Shown here in pieces: positions 50,479 to 62,093 of a stretch of 64,000 nt of DNA (position 1 is the stretch's first letter; each line of letters starts with the position of its first letter). The notes below the pieces were generated by a model that made no database searches, was not told the DNA's origin, and saw only the letters and a list, made by a program, of their open reading frames with translations. The translations under genes and the position numbers were made by a program. The DNA is taken from positions 744,001 to 808,000 of the forward strand of contig NZ_NEVM01000002.1 in NCBI RefSeq assembly GCF_002261225.1. The letters run 5' to 3'. Source of the stretch: Bordetella genomosp. 10 (GTDB lineage Bacteria > Pseudomonadota > Gammaproteobacteria > Burkholderiales > Burkholderiaceae_B).

Positions 50479-51423
50479 ATGATCAAGCTCATCCTGCGCC
50501 GCGTGATCGTCGCGATACCGACACTGATACTGGTGTCCATCATCGTCTTCGCGCTGCAAAAACTCCTGCCGGGCGATCCGGTGCTGACCCTGGCCGGCGA
50601 GGAGCGCGATCCGGCCGTGCTCAATTACCTGCGCGAGAAATACCACCTGAACGATCCGCTGCCCATGCAATACGTGGCCTGGGTCGGGCAGGTGATGACG
50701 GGCGACCTGGGCAAGTCCCTGCGCACCGACGTGCCGGTCACCGAGCTGATCGCCCAGAAGCTGCCGGTGACCCTGCAACTGGCCGCCATGGCCATGGTGC
50801 TGGCCTTGATCGTCGGCATCCCCACCGGCATCCTGGCGGCCGTGCGCAAGGGCAAGCTGACGGAATACGGCGCCAACGTGGCGGCGCTGTCGGGCATGTC
50901 CATTCCCAATTTCTGGCTGGGCATCATCCTGATCATGGTGGTGTCGGTGCAATTGCGCTGGCTGCCGGCGTCCGGCTACGTGTCGCCCGGCGAGGATTTC
51001 TGGCTGTCGATGAAGACCATGCTGATGCCCGCCATCGTGCTGTCGACCTCGCTGGCGGCCTACCTGATGCGCCACACCCGTTCGTCCATGCTGGAGGCGC
51101 TGGGCGCCGACTACGTGCGCACCGCCCGCGCCAAGGGCGTGTCGCCGCGCAACGTGGTCCTGCGCCACGCCTTGCGCAACGCGCTGATGCCCATCATCAC
51201 CCTGGTCACGCTGCTGTTCGGCGAACTGCTCGCCGGCGCCGTGCTGACCGAGCAGGTGTTCACCATTCCCGGCTTCGGCAAGCTGGTGGTCGACGCCGTG
51301 TTCAACCGCGACTATGCCGTGGTGCAGGGCGTGGTGCTGTGCGTCGCCGTGGGCTTCATCCTGATGAACCTGCTGGCCGACATTCTCTACATCGTCGTCA
51401 ATCCCCGTCTGAGGCATTCATGA
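50479..51423 (+). CDS. Peptide/glutathione ABC transporter permease (GsiC/DppB-like)
   Basis: The 314-residue inner-membrane protein has an N-terminal helix (LRRVIVAIPTLILVSIIVFA), the block LPGDPVLTLAGEER and six helices in all, with the EAA loop RTARAKGVSPRNVVLRHALR that contacts the ATPase. It overlaps the next permease by four bases (ATGA). It forms the channel with the partner permease. Confidence 0.94.
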   Translation: MIKLILRRVIVAIPTLILVSIIVFALQKLLPGDPVLTLAGEERDPAVLNYLREKYHLNDPLPMQYVAWVGQVMTGDLGKSLRTDVPVTELIAQKLPVTLQLAAMAMVLALIVGIPTGILAAVRKGKLTEYGANVAALSGMSIPNFWLGIILIMVVSVQLRWLPASGYVSPGEDFWLSMKTMLMPAIVLSTSLAAYLMRHTRSSMLEALGADYVRTARAKGVSPRNVVLRHALRNALMPIITLVTLLFGELLAGAVLTEQVFTIPGFGKLVVDAVFNRDYAVVQGVVLCVAVGFILMNLLADILYIVVNPRLRHS

Positions 51424-52298
51424 GCGCATCTTCCGCCGCGGCCGCGCCCGGCACGCCGCCTCGCAGCGGCAACCGGGCCTGGGGCAAATTCAAGCGCAAT
51501 CGCATCGCCATGGTGGGCGCGGCGATCGTCCTGTTCTTCGTGGCGGTCGCCATCCTGGCGCCGCTGATCGCCAACCACGATCCTTTCCAGACCAGCTTCT
51601 CGACCATCCGCAAGGCGCCCTCGGCCAAATTCTGGCTGGGCACCGACGAGCTGGGCCGCGACATCTTCAGCCGCATGGTCTACGGCGCCCGCGCGTCCCT
51701 GATGGCGGGCCTGGCGTCGGTGGTCATCGCCATGGTCGTGGGCGTGCCCTTCGGGCTGGCCGCCGGCTATTTCGGCGGCTGGACCGACAGCGCCATTTCG
51801 CGCGTCACCGAAGCGCTGCTGGCGATTCCCTTCCTGATCCTGGCGATCGCGCTGGCCGCCTTCCTCGGGCCCAGCCTGGTCAACGCCATGATCGCCATCG
51901 GGGTCTCGGCGGCGCCGAAGTTCGTGCGGCTGGCGCGCGGGCAGGCCATGGCGGTGCGCAACGAGGACTACGTGCAGAGCGCGCGCGCCCTGGGCGCCTC
52001 GGACCTGCGCATCCTGGCCCGCCACGTGCTGCCGAACATCATGCCGCCGCTGATCGTGCAGGCCACCATCACCATCGCCACGGCCATCATCGCCGAGGCC
52101 AGCCTGTCCTTCCTGGGCCTGGGCTTGCAGCCGCCCAATCCTTCGTGGGGCTCCATGCTGAACACGGCGAAGAACTTCATGACGCAGGCGCCCTGGATGT
52201 CGATATTCCCGGGTTCGGCGATTTTCCTGGCGGTGCTGGGATTCAACCTGCTGGGCGACGGCTTGCGCGACGCCCTCGACCCCCGTCAGGACAAGTAA
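51420..52298 (+). CDS. Peptide/glutathione ABC transporter permease (GsiD/DppC-like)
   Basis: The 292-residue partner permease begins with an Ala/Ser-rich tail, then a first helix (RIAMVGAAIVLFFVAVAILA) and the DppC-type block HDPFQTSF...FWLGTDELGRDIFSRMVYG. The EAA loop is SARALGASDLRILARHVLPN. The stop TAA is immediately followed by the ATPase ATG (zero gap). Confidence 0.94.
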   Translation: MSASSAAAAPGTPPRSGNRAWGKFKRNRIAMVGAAIVLFFVAVAILAPLIANHDPFQTSFSTIRKAPSAKFWLGTDELGRDIFSRMVYGARASLMAGLASVVIAMVVGVPFGLAAGYFGGWTDSAISRVTEALLAIPFLILAIALAAFLGPSLVNAMIAIGVSAAPKFVRLARGQAMAVRNEDYVQSARALGASDLRILARHVLPNIMPPLIVQATITIATAIIAEASLSFLGLGLQPPNPSWGSMLNTAKNFMTQAPWMSIFPGSAIFLAVLGFNLLGDGLRDALDPRQDK

Positions 52299-54257
<1,959 letters not shown>

Positions 54258-54349
54258 CCGACGGCGCGGCGGGGCAAGGCGCTATGATGGCGCCTTTGCG
54301 CCGGCACCGGGCGCCGCTGGCGCCGGTCGCGTTTCTCGGATTCGATTTC

Positions 54350-54889
54350 ATGGCATTACGCGCCACCATCTACAAGGCCGATCTGCACATCGCGGACGGC
54401 GACCGGCATTACTACGGCAGCCATGCCTGCACCGTGGCGCGCCATCCTTCGGAGACGGACGAACGGCTGATGGTGCGCCTGCTGGCCTACGCGCTGAACG
54501 CCGACGCCGAGGAGACGCTGGCCTTCACCAAGGGCCTGAGCGATGCCGACGAGCCCGATCTGTGGCGCAAGGACCTGACCGGCGCGATCCAGTCCTGGAT
54601 CGAGATCGGCCAGCCCGACGAACGCCGCCTGCTCAAGGCCAGCGGCCGCGCCGACCGCGTGGTGGTGTATTGCTACGGCCACGCCAGCGACATCTGGTGG
54701 AACGGCATCCGCAACAAGGTGGAGCGGGCGCGCAACCTGAGCGTGGTCTATTTCCCGTTCACCGCGACGCAGGAACTGGGCCGCCTGGCCCAGCGCACCA
54801 TGGACCTGCACGTGAACGTGCAGGACGGCGAGCTGTACGTCACCGCGCCTGGCGGCGAGGTGACGGTGTCGCCCCAGATCTGGCGCTGA
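54350..54889 (+). CDS. yaeQ: YaeQ family protein
   Basis: The 179-residue protein matches YaeQ along its length: [20 protein letters not shown], then [24 protein letters not shown] sequence and [11 protein letters not shown], and the end [18 protein letters not shown]. The fold is related to PD-(D/E)XK nucleases; its function is not settled. It follows the transporter by 92 bases and is convergent with ubiC (19-base gap). Only a weak ribosome-binding site is visible. Confidence 0.92.
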   Translation: MALRATIYKADLHIADGDRHYYGSHACTVARHPSETDERLMVRLLAYALNADAEETLAFTKGLSDADEPDLWRKDLTGAIQSWIEIGQPDERRLLKASGRADRVVVYCYGHASDIWWNGIRNKVERARNLSVVYFPFTATQELGRLAQRTMDLHVNVQDGELYVTAPGGEVTVSPQIWR

Positions 54890-54908
54890 TACGGGACCGG
54901 CCCCGCCA

Positions 54909-55571
54909 CTACGGCAGGGCAGGCCGCGCGTCGCGCAGGACGCGCGCGCGTTCCCAGAAAGCGGGCAGGAAGCCCTCGGCCACCAGCAGCGGCTGGCCCA
55001 TGCGCCAGAAGACGGAGCGGCGCGCCAGGACGCCGGGCGGCGGCATTGCACGGGCGCCGGCCTCGGCCTCGACGATGGCGAGCGTCAGGGTAGGGACCGC
55101 GGCCGGCGCCGGCCCATCGGCCTGCCCCGCCCGCAGCGCCGCCAGGGCGGTGCGATGAAAGGGCACGGGCGACGCCAGGCGGCGGCAGACGAACCGCGAA
55201 CGGCGCACCCCGCTGTCGTGGTAGAGCATGTCGGCCAGCGGCCGCGTGCGCAGCCGCCGCATGCCTTGCCACATGGCGCGCGACGCCGCCAGGGGCGTGA
55301 GGCTGCGGGCCACCACGCTGTCGACGCCGTCCACCGACATCAACACCTCGCGCACCCACACCGCCGCGCCGGGGGCCAGGCGCAAGGCCAGCGCCTCGTC
55401 GGGCCGCGCGCCTTCGGCGTACTCGGCCAGCACGCGCAGCCGCACCTGCCCCAATCGGCGCAGGCCGGCCGTCAGGGCGCCGGGACGGAACAGCCAGTAT
55501 TTCTGGACGGCGGTGAGGGAGGGCGGGGGCGCGGCCAGCCAGCCGCCCGCGGGCAGATGCGAGGTCTTCAT
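54909..55571 (-). CDS. ubiC: Chorismate--pyruvate lyase (UbiC)
   Basis: UbiC makes 4-hydroxybenzoate from chorismate at the start of ubiquinone synthesis. The 220-residue protein has the family blocks VWVREVLM (active-site Arg), LGEML-like [15 protein letters not shown] and the C-terminal [20 protein letters not shown] with the catalytic Glu (E in VAEGF). Sequence similarity in this family is low, so the assignment rests mainly on these blocks. A GATAAT -10-like element lies only 8 bases upstream of the ATG. Confidence 0.85.
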   Translation of the reverse strand: MKTSHLPAGGWLAAPPPSLTAVQKYWLFRPGALTAGLRRLGQVRLRVLAEYAEGARPDEALALRLAPGAAVWVREVLMSVDGVDSVVARSLTPLAASRAMWQGMRRLRTRPLADMLYHDSGVRRSRFVCRRLASPVPFHRTALAALRAGQADGPAPAAVPTLTLAIVEAEAGARAMPPPGVLARRSVFWRMGQPLLVAEGFLPAFWERARVLRDARPALP

Positions 55572-55579
55572 GGCGGCGT

Positions 55580-55585
55580 ATTATC
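55580..55585 (-). promoter_or_regulatory. -10-like GATAAT immediately upstream of ubiC
   Basis: Read on the minus strand GATAAT ends 8 bases before the ubiC ATG. If used, transcription would begin at or next to the start codon, i.e. a nearly leaderless mRNA. Confidence 0.35.
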
Positions 55586-55630
55586 CCGTCCGATCGCCGC
55601 GCCGCAAAATCGAGCGGCCGCCCGCCAACG

Positions 55631-55636
55631 TAAAAT
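55631..55636 (+). promoter_or_regulatory. -10 hexamer TAAAAT upstream of the pseudouridine synthase
   Basis: TAAAAT lies 25 bases before ATG 55662. It overlaps an in-frame ATG at 55635, which would be upstream of the predicted transcript start; this supports ATG 55662 as the start codon. Confidence 0.45.
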
Positions 55637-55661
55637 GCGTCTTTTGCACGCCGCCGTCCCC

Positions 55662-56393
55662 ATGGAAAAAGTACGCATCTCCAAGCTCATGTCCGAACGC
55701 GGGCTATGTTCACGCCGCGAGGCCGACAGCTATATCGAGCGGGGCTGGGTCCGGGTCGACGGCGCGGTCGTCTCCGAACTGGGCGCGCGCGCCTATCCCG
55801 ACCAGGTCATCACGCTGGAACGCGCCGCGCAGGCGCGCCAGACCTCGCGCGTCACCATCCTGGTCCACAAGCCCATCGGCTACGTCTCCGGCCAGGCCGA
55901 GGACGGCTACCAGCCGGCGGTGGTGCTGGTCACGCCGCGCGGCCGCGCCGCCAACGACCGGTCCCCGCTGCGCTTCGAGCGCGCCCATCTCCAGGGCCTG
56001 GCCGTGGCCGGCCGGCTCGACATCGATTCCACCGGCCTGCTGGTGCTGACGCAGGACGGCCGCGTCGCCAGGCAACTGATCGGCGAGGATTCGGACGTCG
56101 AAAAGGAATACCTGGTGCGCGTGCAGGGGCGGTTGTCGCCCCACGGCCTGGCCCTGCTCAATCACGGGCTGGCGCTGGACGGCAAGCCGCTGCGCCCGGC
56201 GCACGTGACGTGGCAGAATGACGACCAGTTGCGCTTCGTGCTCAAGGAAGGCAAGAAGCGGCAGATCCGCCGCATGTGCGAACTGGTCGGCCTGAAGGTG
56301 GTGGGGCTGAAGCGGGTGCGCATCGGCCGCGTGGCCCTGGCCGACCTGCCGCTGGGCCAGTGGCGCTATCTGCGCGATCACGAAAAATTCTAG
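55662..56393 (+). CDS. RsuA/RluF-family pseudouridine synthase
   Basis: The 243-residue protein has an N-terminal S4 RNA-binding domain ([21 protein letters not shown]) and a pseudouridine synthase domain with the catalytic Asp in [17 protein letters not shown], the KEYLVRVQG block and [20 protein letters not shown]. This is the RsuA/RluB/RluE/RluF group; RluF-like 23S rRNA modification is most likely from the insertion after YVSG, but the target uridine is not certain. ATG 55662 begins [11 protein letters not shown]. Its stop codon lies in the first unit of a 16-base tandem repeat. Confidence 0.88.
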   Translation: MEKVRISKLMSERGLCSRREADSYIERGWVRVDGAVVSELGARAYPDQVITLERAAQARQTSRVTILVHKPIGYVSGQAEDGYQPAVVLVTPRGRAANDRSPLRFERAHLQGLAVAGRLDIDSTGLLVLTQDGRVARQLIGEDSDVEKEYLVRVQGRLSPHGLALLNHGLALDGKPLRPAHVTWQNDDQLRFVLKEGKKRQIRRMCELVGLKVVGLKRVRIGRVALADLPLGQWRYLRDHEKF

Positions 56394-56445
56394 TCACGAA
56401 GAATTCTAGTCACTAAAAGTTCTACTCACGAAAACTTCTAGATCG
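56382..56445. repeat. Four degenerate tandem copies of a 16-base unit
   Basis: Units at 56382, 56398, 56414 and 56430 follow the pattern GAAAAATTCTAGTCAC with 2-4 changes each. The first contains the pseudouridine synthase stop (TAG). It is AT-rich relative to the region and might be a regulator-binding array, a slipped-strand repeat, or part of the 3' end. Confidence 0.8.
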
Positions 56446-56536
56446 GCGACAGTTCTTTCAGGCGATTTCGGCCGCGGGGCCGCGCCAGCTTGCTGTCATA
56501 TGCGTCGCGTAGGCTGGCGCGGGCCCGGGGATCCTA

Positions 56537-57448
56537 TCAGCGCGGGCCGCTCAGCCCGCTGCGCAGCCGTTCGGAGAGGAAGTCGACGAAGATGCGCGTC
56601 TTGGCGGGCAGCAGCCGCGTCTCGGTCACCGCGTAGACCGGGAAAGGACCCGCTTCCCAGTCCGTCAGCACCCGTTGCAGCGTTCCGGCCGCCAGTTCCG
56701 GGCGGGCGCTGTCCTCGGCAAGGATGGCGATGCCGGCGCCCAGCACGGCCAGCCGTCGTATCATGCCGGTACTGTTCAGGGAGAAACGCTTGCCAGGATG
56801 GAACTCGATGTGCTCCCCCCGGCTGTGCAGCGGCCAGCGCGTGACGCGCGAGCCCTGCGTGGCGCGGAATTCGATGCATTCGTGCCGCGCCAGGTCCGCC
56901 GGATGGGAGGGCGTGCCATGCTCGGCCAGGTAACTCGGGGCGGCGTAGAGATGGGCGTGCATGGCGCCCAACTGGCGCGCGATGCGGGTCTGCGCGGGCT
57001 GTTCGCCGATTTCGATGGCGACGTCGCAGGTCTGGAACACCTGGCCGGCGTGCTCGGGCGCCGCCAGGTCCAGGCGAAACGTGACATCCGGATAGCGGCG
57101 CGAGAACTCCATGAAGATCTCCGCCAGGAAGTCGGTGCCGAAGTCCGCCGGCATGTTCACCCGCAGCGGCCCGAAGGGCGTGCTGGCGAGGTCCATGATT
57201 TCTTCGTGCGCCACTTGCGCCTCGGCCACGATATGCTGGCAGCGCGCGTAATAGCGCTCGCCGGCGTCGGTCAGCTCCACCTTGCGCGTGGTCCGGCTGA
57301 GCAGCCGCAGGCCCAGGGAACGTTCGAGGTCGGCCACCTGTCGGGAGAGGGTGGATTTGGGGATGCCGAGGGCCAGGGCGGCGCGGCTGAAACTTTTCGC
57401 CTTGGCGACCTCGACGAACAATTCCATGGTTTGTAACTGTTTGCTCAT
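56537..57448 (-). CDS. LysR-family transcriptional regulator, divergent from the RND efflux operon
   Basis: The 303-residue protein has an N-terminal helix-turn-helix (MELFVEVAKAKSFSRAALAL, then KSTLSRQVADLERSLGLRLL) and an effector domain of the CrgA-like LysR subgroup. ATG 57448 begins MSKQLQTMEL; the longer open frame upstream is not conserved-looking. Transcribed divergently from the efflux pump across 221 bases, it probably activates or represses the pump, by analogy with other LysR-controlled RND operons. Ligand unknown. Confidence 0.9.
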   Translation of the reverse strand: MSKQLQTMELFVEVAKAKSFSRAALALGIPKSTLSRQVADLERSLGLRLLSRTTRKVELTDAGERYYARCQHIVAEAQVAHEEIMDLASTPFGPLRVNMPADFGTDFLAEIFMEFSRRYPDVTFRLDLAAPEHAGQVFQTCDVAIEIGEQPAQTRIARQLGAMHAHLYAAPSYLAEHGTPSHPADLARHECIEFRATQGSRVTRWPLHSRGEHIEFHPGKRFSLNSTGMIRRLAVLGAGIAILAEDSARPELAAGTLQRVLTDWEAGPFPVYAVTETRLLPAKTRIFVDFLSERLRSGLSGPR

Positions 57449-57516
57449 GTCCGAGATTATCCCATGAGTGGAACTATGTTTTCGTAGTAGCTTAGCTGCG
57501 TTACCCCAGTGGAATA

Positions 57517-57529
57517 GTGCACAATGCAC
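57517..57529. promoter_or_regulatory. Candidate operator in the LysR/efflux divergent region
   Basis: GTGCA-CAA-TGCAC is a perfect palindrome 69 bases upstream of the LysR ATG and 141 bases before the efflux gene. It is the most symmetric element in this gap and a plausible LysR site. Confidence 0.4.
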
Positions 57530-57669
57530 CCTTTTGCGCCGCAACAAATCTAGCAAGTGGTAAAAATCAGGGTTTGCGTTGTTTCGCCTAATAAACGAGT
57601 AGTAGAGCCTAACCCGCTTCGGCTTGCGACCCGCAGGCGTCCGAGCCCCGCTTACGTTGGAACCAGGAA

Positions 57670-58881
57670 ATGCAACAACTGAAGAAAAAGACCGCCGCGC
57701 GCACGGGCGCGGTAGCGGCTATCGCTGCACTCACGCTCGCGCTGGCTGCATGCGGTAAACAGGATCAGGCGCCGCAGGCTGGCAAGCCCACCGTCGGCGT
57801 GGTGACCCTGAAGACCCAGCCGGTTTCGTTGACGACGGAATTGCCCGGGCGCACCTCCGCTTTCCGCATCGCCGAAGTGCGGCCCCAGGTCAACGGCATC
57901 GTGCTCAAGCGCACGTTCACCGAAGGCGGCAGCGTGAAGGCCGGCCAGCAGCTCTATCAGATCGACCCGGCGCTGTACCAGGCGACCCTGGACAGCAACC
58001 GCGCCGCGCTGGCGCGCGCCGAGGCGACGCTGAAGACCGCGGGCCTGCTGGCCCAGCGCTACAAGCCGCTGGTCGAGACCCGCGCCATCAGCCGCCAGAC
58101 CTATGACGACGCCGTCGCCTCGCGCGACCAGGCCGCCGCCGACGTGCAGTCGGCCAAGGCCGCCGTCGACACGGCGCGCATCAACCTGGTCTACACGCGG
58201 GTGCTGTCGCCCATCGAGGGCATCATCGGGCGTTCCACGGTGACCGAGGGCGCGCTGGTGACCGCCAACCAGACCAATGCGCTGGCCTCCGTGCAGCAGA
58301 TCGACCCCATCTACGTCGACGTCGTCCAGTCCAGCACCCAGTTGCTGCGCCTGCAGGACCAGTTGTCCAAGGGCCTGATCAAGCGCGCGGAAGGCGAGCA
58401 GGCGGCCCAGGTCGGCCTGACGCTGGAAGACGGCAGCCAGTACAACCAGCAGGGCAAGCTGCAGTTCTCCGAAATCACGGTGGACCAGAGCACCGGCTCG
58501 GTGACGCTGCGCGCGGTGTTCCCCAACCCCGACCATCGCCTGCTGCCCGGCATGTTCGTGCGCGCCCGCCTGGTCGACGGCATCGCCCAGCAAGGCCTGC
58601 TGGTGCCCCAGAAGGGCGTCGCGCGCAGCCAGAACGGGACGCCCACCGCCCTGGTGGTGAACGCCCAGAACAAGATCGAACTGCGCGAGATCAAGACCGA
58701 CCGCGCCATCGGCAGCAACTGGCTGGTGACCGACGGTCTGAAGGCCGGCGACCGCGTCGTGGTCGAAGGCGTGCAGACGGCGCGTCCCGGCGCGGAAGTC
58801 ACGGCCAATGAAGTCAGCGCCGACGCGGCGCCGGCCGGTCAGAACAAGGCGGCTCCGGCCGCGGCGGCGCAAGCCAGCTAG
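57670..58881 (+). CDS. RND efflux periplasmic adaptor lipoprotein (AcrA/MexA-like)
   Basis: The 403-residue membrane fusion protein has a lipoprotein signal (lipobox LAAC, after [17 protein letters not shown]), beta-barrel strands ([19 protein letters not shown]), a lipoyl half ([20 protein letters not shown]), an alpha-helical hairpin at about 95-175 and [18 protein letters not shown]. It links the inner-membrane pump to the outer-membrane channel. It is the first gene of a three-gene operon. Confidence 0.95.
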   Translation: MQQLKKKTAARTGAVAAIAALTLALAACGKQDQAPQAGKPTVGVVTLKTQPVSLTTELPGRTSAFRIAEVRPQVNGIVLKRTFTEGGSVKAGQQLYQIDPALYQATLDSNRAALARAEATLKTAGLLAQRYKPLVETRAISRQTYDDAVASRDQAAADVQSAKAAVDTARINLVYTRVLSPIEGIIGRSTVTEGALVTANQTNALASVQQIDPIYVDVVQSSTQLLRLQDQLSKGLIKRAEGEQAAQVGLTLEDGSQYNQQGKLQFSEITVDQSTGSVTLRAVFPNPDHRLLPGMFVRARLVDGIAQQGLLVPQKGVARSQNGTPTALVVNAQNKIELREIKTDRAIGSNWLVTDGLKAGDRVVVEGVQTARPGAEVTANEVSADAAPAGQNKAAPAAAAQAS

Positions 58882-58892
58882 GAGCCCGCAGC

Positions 58893-61800
58893 ATGGCAAA
58901 GTTTTTTATCGATAGGCCGGTATTCGCCTGGGTGATCGCCATCGTCATGATGCTGGCGGGGGCCCTGTCGATTTTCGGCCTGCCCGTCTCGCAGTACCCG
59001 AATATCGCGCCGCCTTCCATCGCCATCCAGGTGACCTACCCGGGCGCCTCCGCGCAAACGGTGCAGGACACCGTGGTGCAGGTGATCGAGCAGCAGATGA
59101 ACGGCATCGACGGCATGGAATACATGTATTCCGAAAGCGCCGCCGACGGCAGCGTGACGATGACCCTCACGTTCCGCCAGGGCACCAACCCCGACACGGC
59201 CCAGGTGCAGGTGCAGAACAAGCTGTCGCTGGCCACGCCGCTGCTGCCGCAGGAAGTGCAGCAGCAGGGCATCCGCGTGACCAAGGCCACCAAGAACTTC
59301 CTGATGGTGGCGGGCTTCATCTCGCGCGACGGCAGCATGACGCGCGCCGACCTGTCCGACTACGTGGCGTCCTACGTGCAGGATCCCATCAGCCGCACCA
59401 ACGGCGTGGGCGACTTCCAGTTGTTCGGTTCGTCGTACGCCATGCGCATCTGGCTGGATCCGGCCAAGCTGCTGAACTACGGCCTGACCACGGTGGACGT
59501 GGTCAACGCCATCAGCGCGCAGAACGTGCAGATCTCCAGCGGCCAGTTGGGCGGCCTGCCCGCCGTGCGCGGCCAGCAGTTGACGGCCACCATCATCGGC
59601 CCGACGCGCCTGCAGACGCCCGAGCAGTTCGGCAACATCCTGCTGAAGGTCAACCCGGACGGTTCGCAGGTCCGCGTGCGCGACGTCGGCCGCACCGAGC
59701 TCAACGCCTCGTCCTACACCATCGACAGCCAGTACAACGGCCGTCCGGCGGCGGGCCTGGCGATCAAGCTGGCCCCGGGCGCCAACGCGCTGGACACCGC
59801 CAAGGCCATCCGCGCGACCATCGACGGTCTCAAGCCCTTCTTCCCGTCCGGCATGGAAGTGGTGTATCCGTACGACACCACGCCCTTCGTCAGCCTGTCC
59901 ATCGAGGAAGTGTTCAAGACCCTGGGCGAAGCCATCGTGCTGGTGTTCCTGGTGATGTATCTGTTCCTGCAGAACTTCCGGGCGACGCTGATTCCGACGC
60001 TGGCGGTGCCGGTGGTGCTGCTGGGCGCCTTCGCCGTGCTGGCGGCCGCCGGTTTCACCATCAACACGCTGACCATGTTCGGGATGGTGCTGGCCATCGG
60101 CCTGCTGGTGGACGACGCCATCGTGGTGGTGGAAAACGTCGAGCGCCTGATGGCGGAGGAGGGGCTCACGCCCCTGCAGGCGACCCGCAAGTCCATGGAG
60201 CAGATCACCGGCGCGCTGGTCGGCATCGCCATGGTGCTGGCCGCCGTGTTCGTGCCGATGGCGTTCTTCGGCGGTTCGACGGGCGTGATCTATCGCCAGT
60301 TCTCCATCACCATCGTGGCCTCCATGGCGCTGTCGGTGCTGGTGGCCATCGTCTTCACGCCGGCGCTGTGCGCGACCCTGCTCAAGCCCATCCCCAAGGG
60401 CCATCATGGCGCCAAGACGGGCTTCTTCGGCTGGTTCAACCGCACCTTCGACCGCGGCAGCCACGGCTACGCGAACACGGTGTCGCGCGGGCTGAACCGG
60501 CCCAAGCGCCTGATGCTCATCTACCTGCTGCTGGTGGCCGGCATGGTCTTCATGTTCATGCGCGTGCCCAGTTCCTTCCTGCCGGAAGAGGACCAGGGCA
60601 TCCTGTTCGCGCAGGTGCTGGGCCCCAACGGTTCGACGGCCGAGCAGACGCAGCAGGTTCTGGACCAGGCGACCAAGCACCTGCTCGAGGACGAGAAGGA
60701 CACGGTCGAGTCGGTGTTCGCCATCAACGGCTTCAACTTCGGCGGCCGCGGCCAGAACGCGGGCCTGATGTTCATCAAGCTGCACGACTGGGCCGACCGC
60801 GGCTCGGCCAAGCAGAAGGTCGGGGCCCTGGCCGCGCGGACCCAGGCCTGGTTCGGCCAGAACATCCGCGACGCCCAGGCCTTCGCCTTCGCGCCGCCCG
60901 CCGTGCTGGAACTGGGCAACGCCACCGGTTTCGACTTCATGCTGATGGACCGCGCCGGCGTGGGCCACGAGAAGCTGCTTGCCGCGCGCAACCAGTTGCT
61001 GGGCGAGGCCATGCAGAGCAAGATCCTGGCGGGCGTGCGGCCCAACGGCGTGGAAGACGCGCCGCAGTACCAGTTGAACATCGACCGCGAGAAGGCCCAG
61101 GTGCTGGGACTGTCGATCTCCGACATCGACAGCACCCTGAGCACGGCCTGGGGCTCGTCCTACGTCAATGACTTCATCGACCGCGGCCGCGTCAAGAAGG
61201 TGTACGTGCAGGGCGAACCGTCCTCCCGCATGCTGCCCGACGATCTCAACAAGTGGTACGTGCGCAACAGCAGCGGCGGCATGGTCCCGTTCTCGTCCTT
61301 CGCGACGGCGGAATGGACCTTCGGCCCGCAGAAGCTGAACCGCTACAACGGCGTGCCGGCGTATGAAATCCTCGGCCAGCCCGCGCCCGGCTACAGTACG
61401 GGCCAGTCGATGGCGGAGATGGAGCGTATCGCCGCCAAGCTGCCGCCGGGCGTCGGTTTCGAGTGGACCGGGCTGTCCTATGAGGAACGCCTGTCGGGTT
61501 CGCAGGCGCCGGCGTTGTACGCGATCTCGCTGATCGTGGTGTTCCTGTGCCTGGCCGCGTTGTACGAAAGCTGGTCGATTCCGACCTCGGTGCTGCTGGT
61601 GGTGCCCCTGGGCATTATCGGGACGCTGGCCGCGACCATACTGCGGGGGCTTTCCAACGACGTGTACTTCCAGGTGGGCCTGCTGACCACCGTCGGCCTG
61701 GCATCGAAGAACGCGATTCTTATCGTGGAATTCGCCAAGGAGCACTACGAGCAGGGGGCCAGCCTGGTCGAGGCGGCGGTGCATGCCGCGCGCCAACGCC

Positions 61801-62093
61801 TGCGGCCCATCCTGATGACGTCGATGGCCTTCATCCTGGGCGTGGTGCCGCTGGCGATTTCCACCGGCGCCGGTTCGGGCAGCCAGAACGCCATCGGCAC
61901 CGGCGTGATCGGCGGCATGCTGTCGGCGACCTTCCTGGCCATTTTCTTCGTGCCGATGTTCTTCGTGGTCATGCTCAAGCTCTTCCGCGTGAAGCGCCAG
62001 AGCGAAAGCGGCGATCCGCACGATCCCAACGATGTCCGGAATCAACCCCGGCAGCAGCCCGCGTCCGAGCCGTCGGGAGGGCATGCCGAATGA
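58893..62093 (+). CDS. RND multidrug efflux permease (AcrB/MexB-like)
   Basis: The 1066-residue proton-driven exporter matches HAE-1 pumps. It has 12 transmembrane helices and two large periplasmic loops; [20 protein letters not shown] begins helix 1, proton-relay Asp 407 and Asp 408 lie in [19 protein letters not shown], and [20 protein letters not shown] includes the relay Lys of helix 10. It should expel hydrophobic drugs, dyes and detergents. It starts 11 bases after the adaptor and overlaps the outer-membrane gene by four bases. Confidence 0.96.
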   Translation: MAKFFIDRPVFAWVIAIVMMLAGALSIFGLPVSQYPNIAPPSIAIQVTYPGASAQTVQDTVVQVIEQQMNGIDGMEYMYSESAADGSVTMTLTFRQGTNPDTAQVQVQNKLSLATPLLPQEVQQQGIRVTKATKNFLMVAGFISRDGSMTRADLSDYVASYVQDPISRTNGVGDFQLFGSSYAMRIWLDPAKLLNYGLTTVDVVNAISAQNVQISSGQLGGLPAVRGQQLTATIIGPTRLQTPEQFGNILLKVNPDGSQVRVRDVGRTELNASSYTIDSQYNGRPAAGLAIKLAPGANALDTAKAIRATIDGLKPFFPSGMEVVYPYDTTPFVSLSIEEVFKTLGEAIVLVFLVMYLFLQNFRATLIPTLAVPVVLLGAFAVLAAAGFTINTLTMFGMVLAIGLLVDDAIVVVENVERLMAEEGLTPLQATRKSMEQITGALVGIAMVLAAVFVPMAFFGGSTGVIYRQFSITIVASMALSVLVAIVFTPALCATLLKPIPKGHHGAKTGFFGWFNRTFDRGSHGYANTVSRGLNRPKRLMLIYLLLVAGMVFMFMRVPSSFLPEEDQGILFAQVLGPNGSTAEQTQQVLDQATKHLLEDEKDTVESVFAINGFNFGGRGQNAGLMFIKLHDWADRGSAKQKVGALAARTQAWFGQNIRDAQAFAFAPPAVLELGNATGFDFMLMDRAGVGHEKLLAARNQLLGEAMQSKILAGVRPNGVEDAPQYQLNIDREKAQVLGLSISDIDSTLSTAWGSSYVNDFIDRGRVKKVYVQGEPSSRMLPDDLNKWYVRNSSGGMVPFSSFATAEWTFGPQKLNRYNGVPAYEILGQPAPGYSTGQSMAEMERIAAKLPPGVGFEWTGLSYEERLSGSQAPALYAISLIVVFLCLAALYESWSIPTSVLLVVPLGIIGTLAATILRGLSNDVYFQVGLLTTVGLASKNAILIVEFAKEHYEQGASLVEAAVHAARQRLRPILMTSMAFILGVVPLAISTGAGSGSQNAIGTGVIGGMLSATFLAIFFVPMFFVVMLKLFRVKRQSESGDPHDPNDVRNQPRQQPASEPSGGHAE

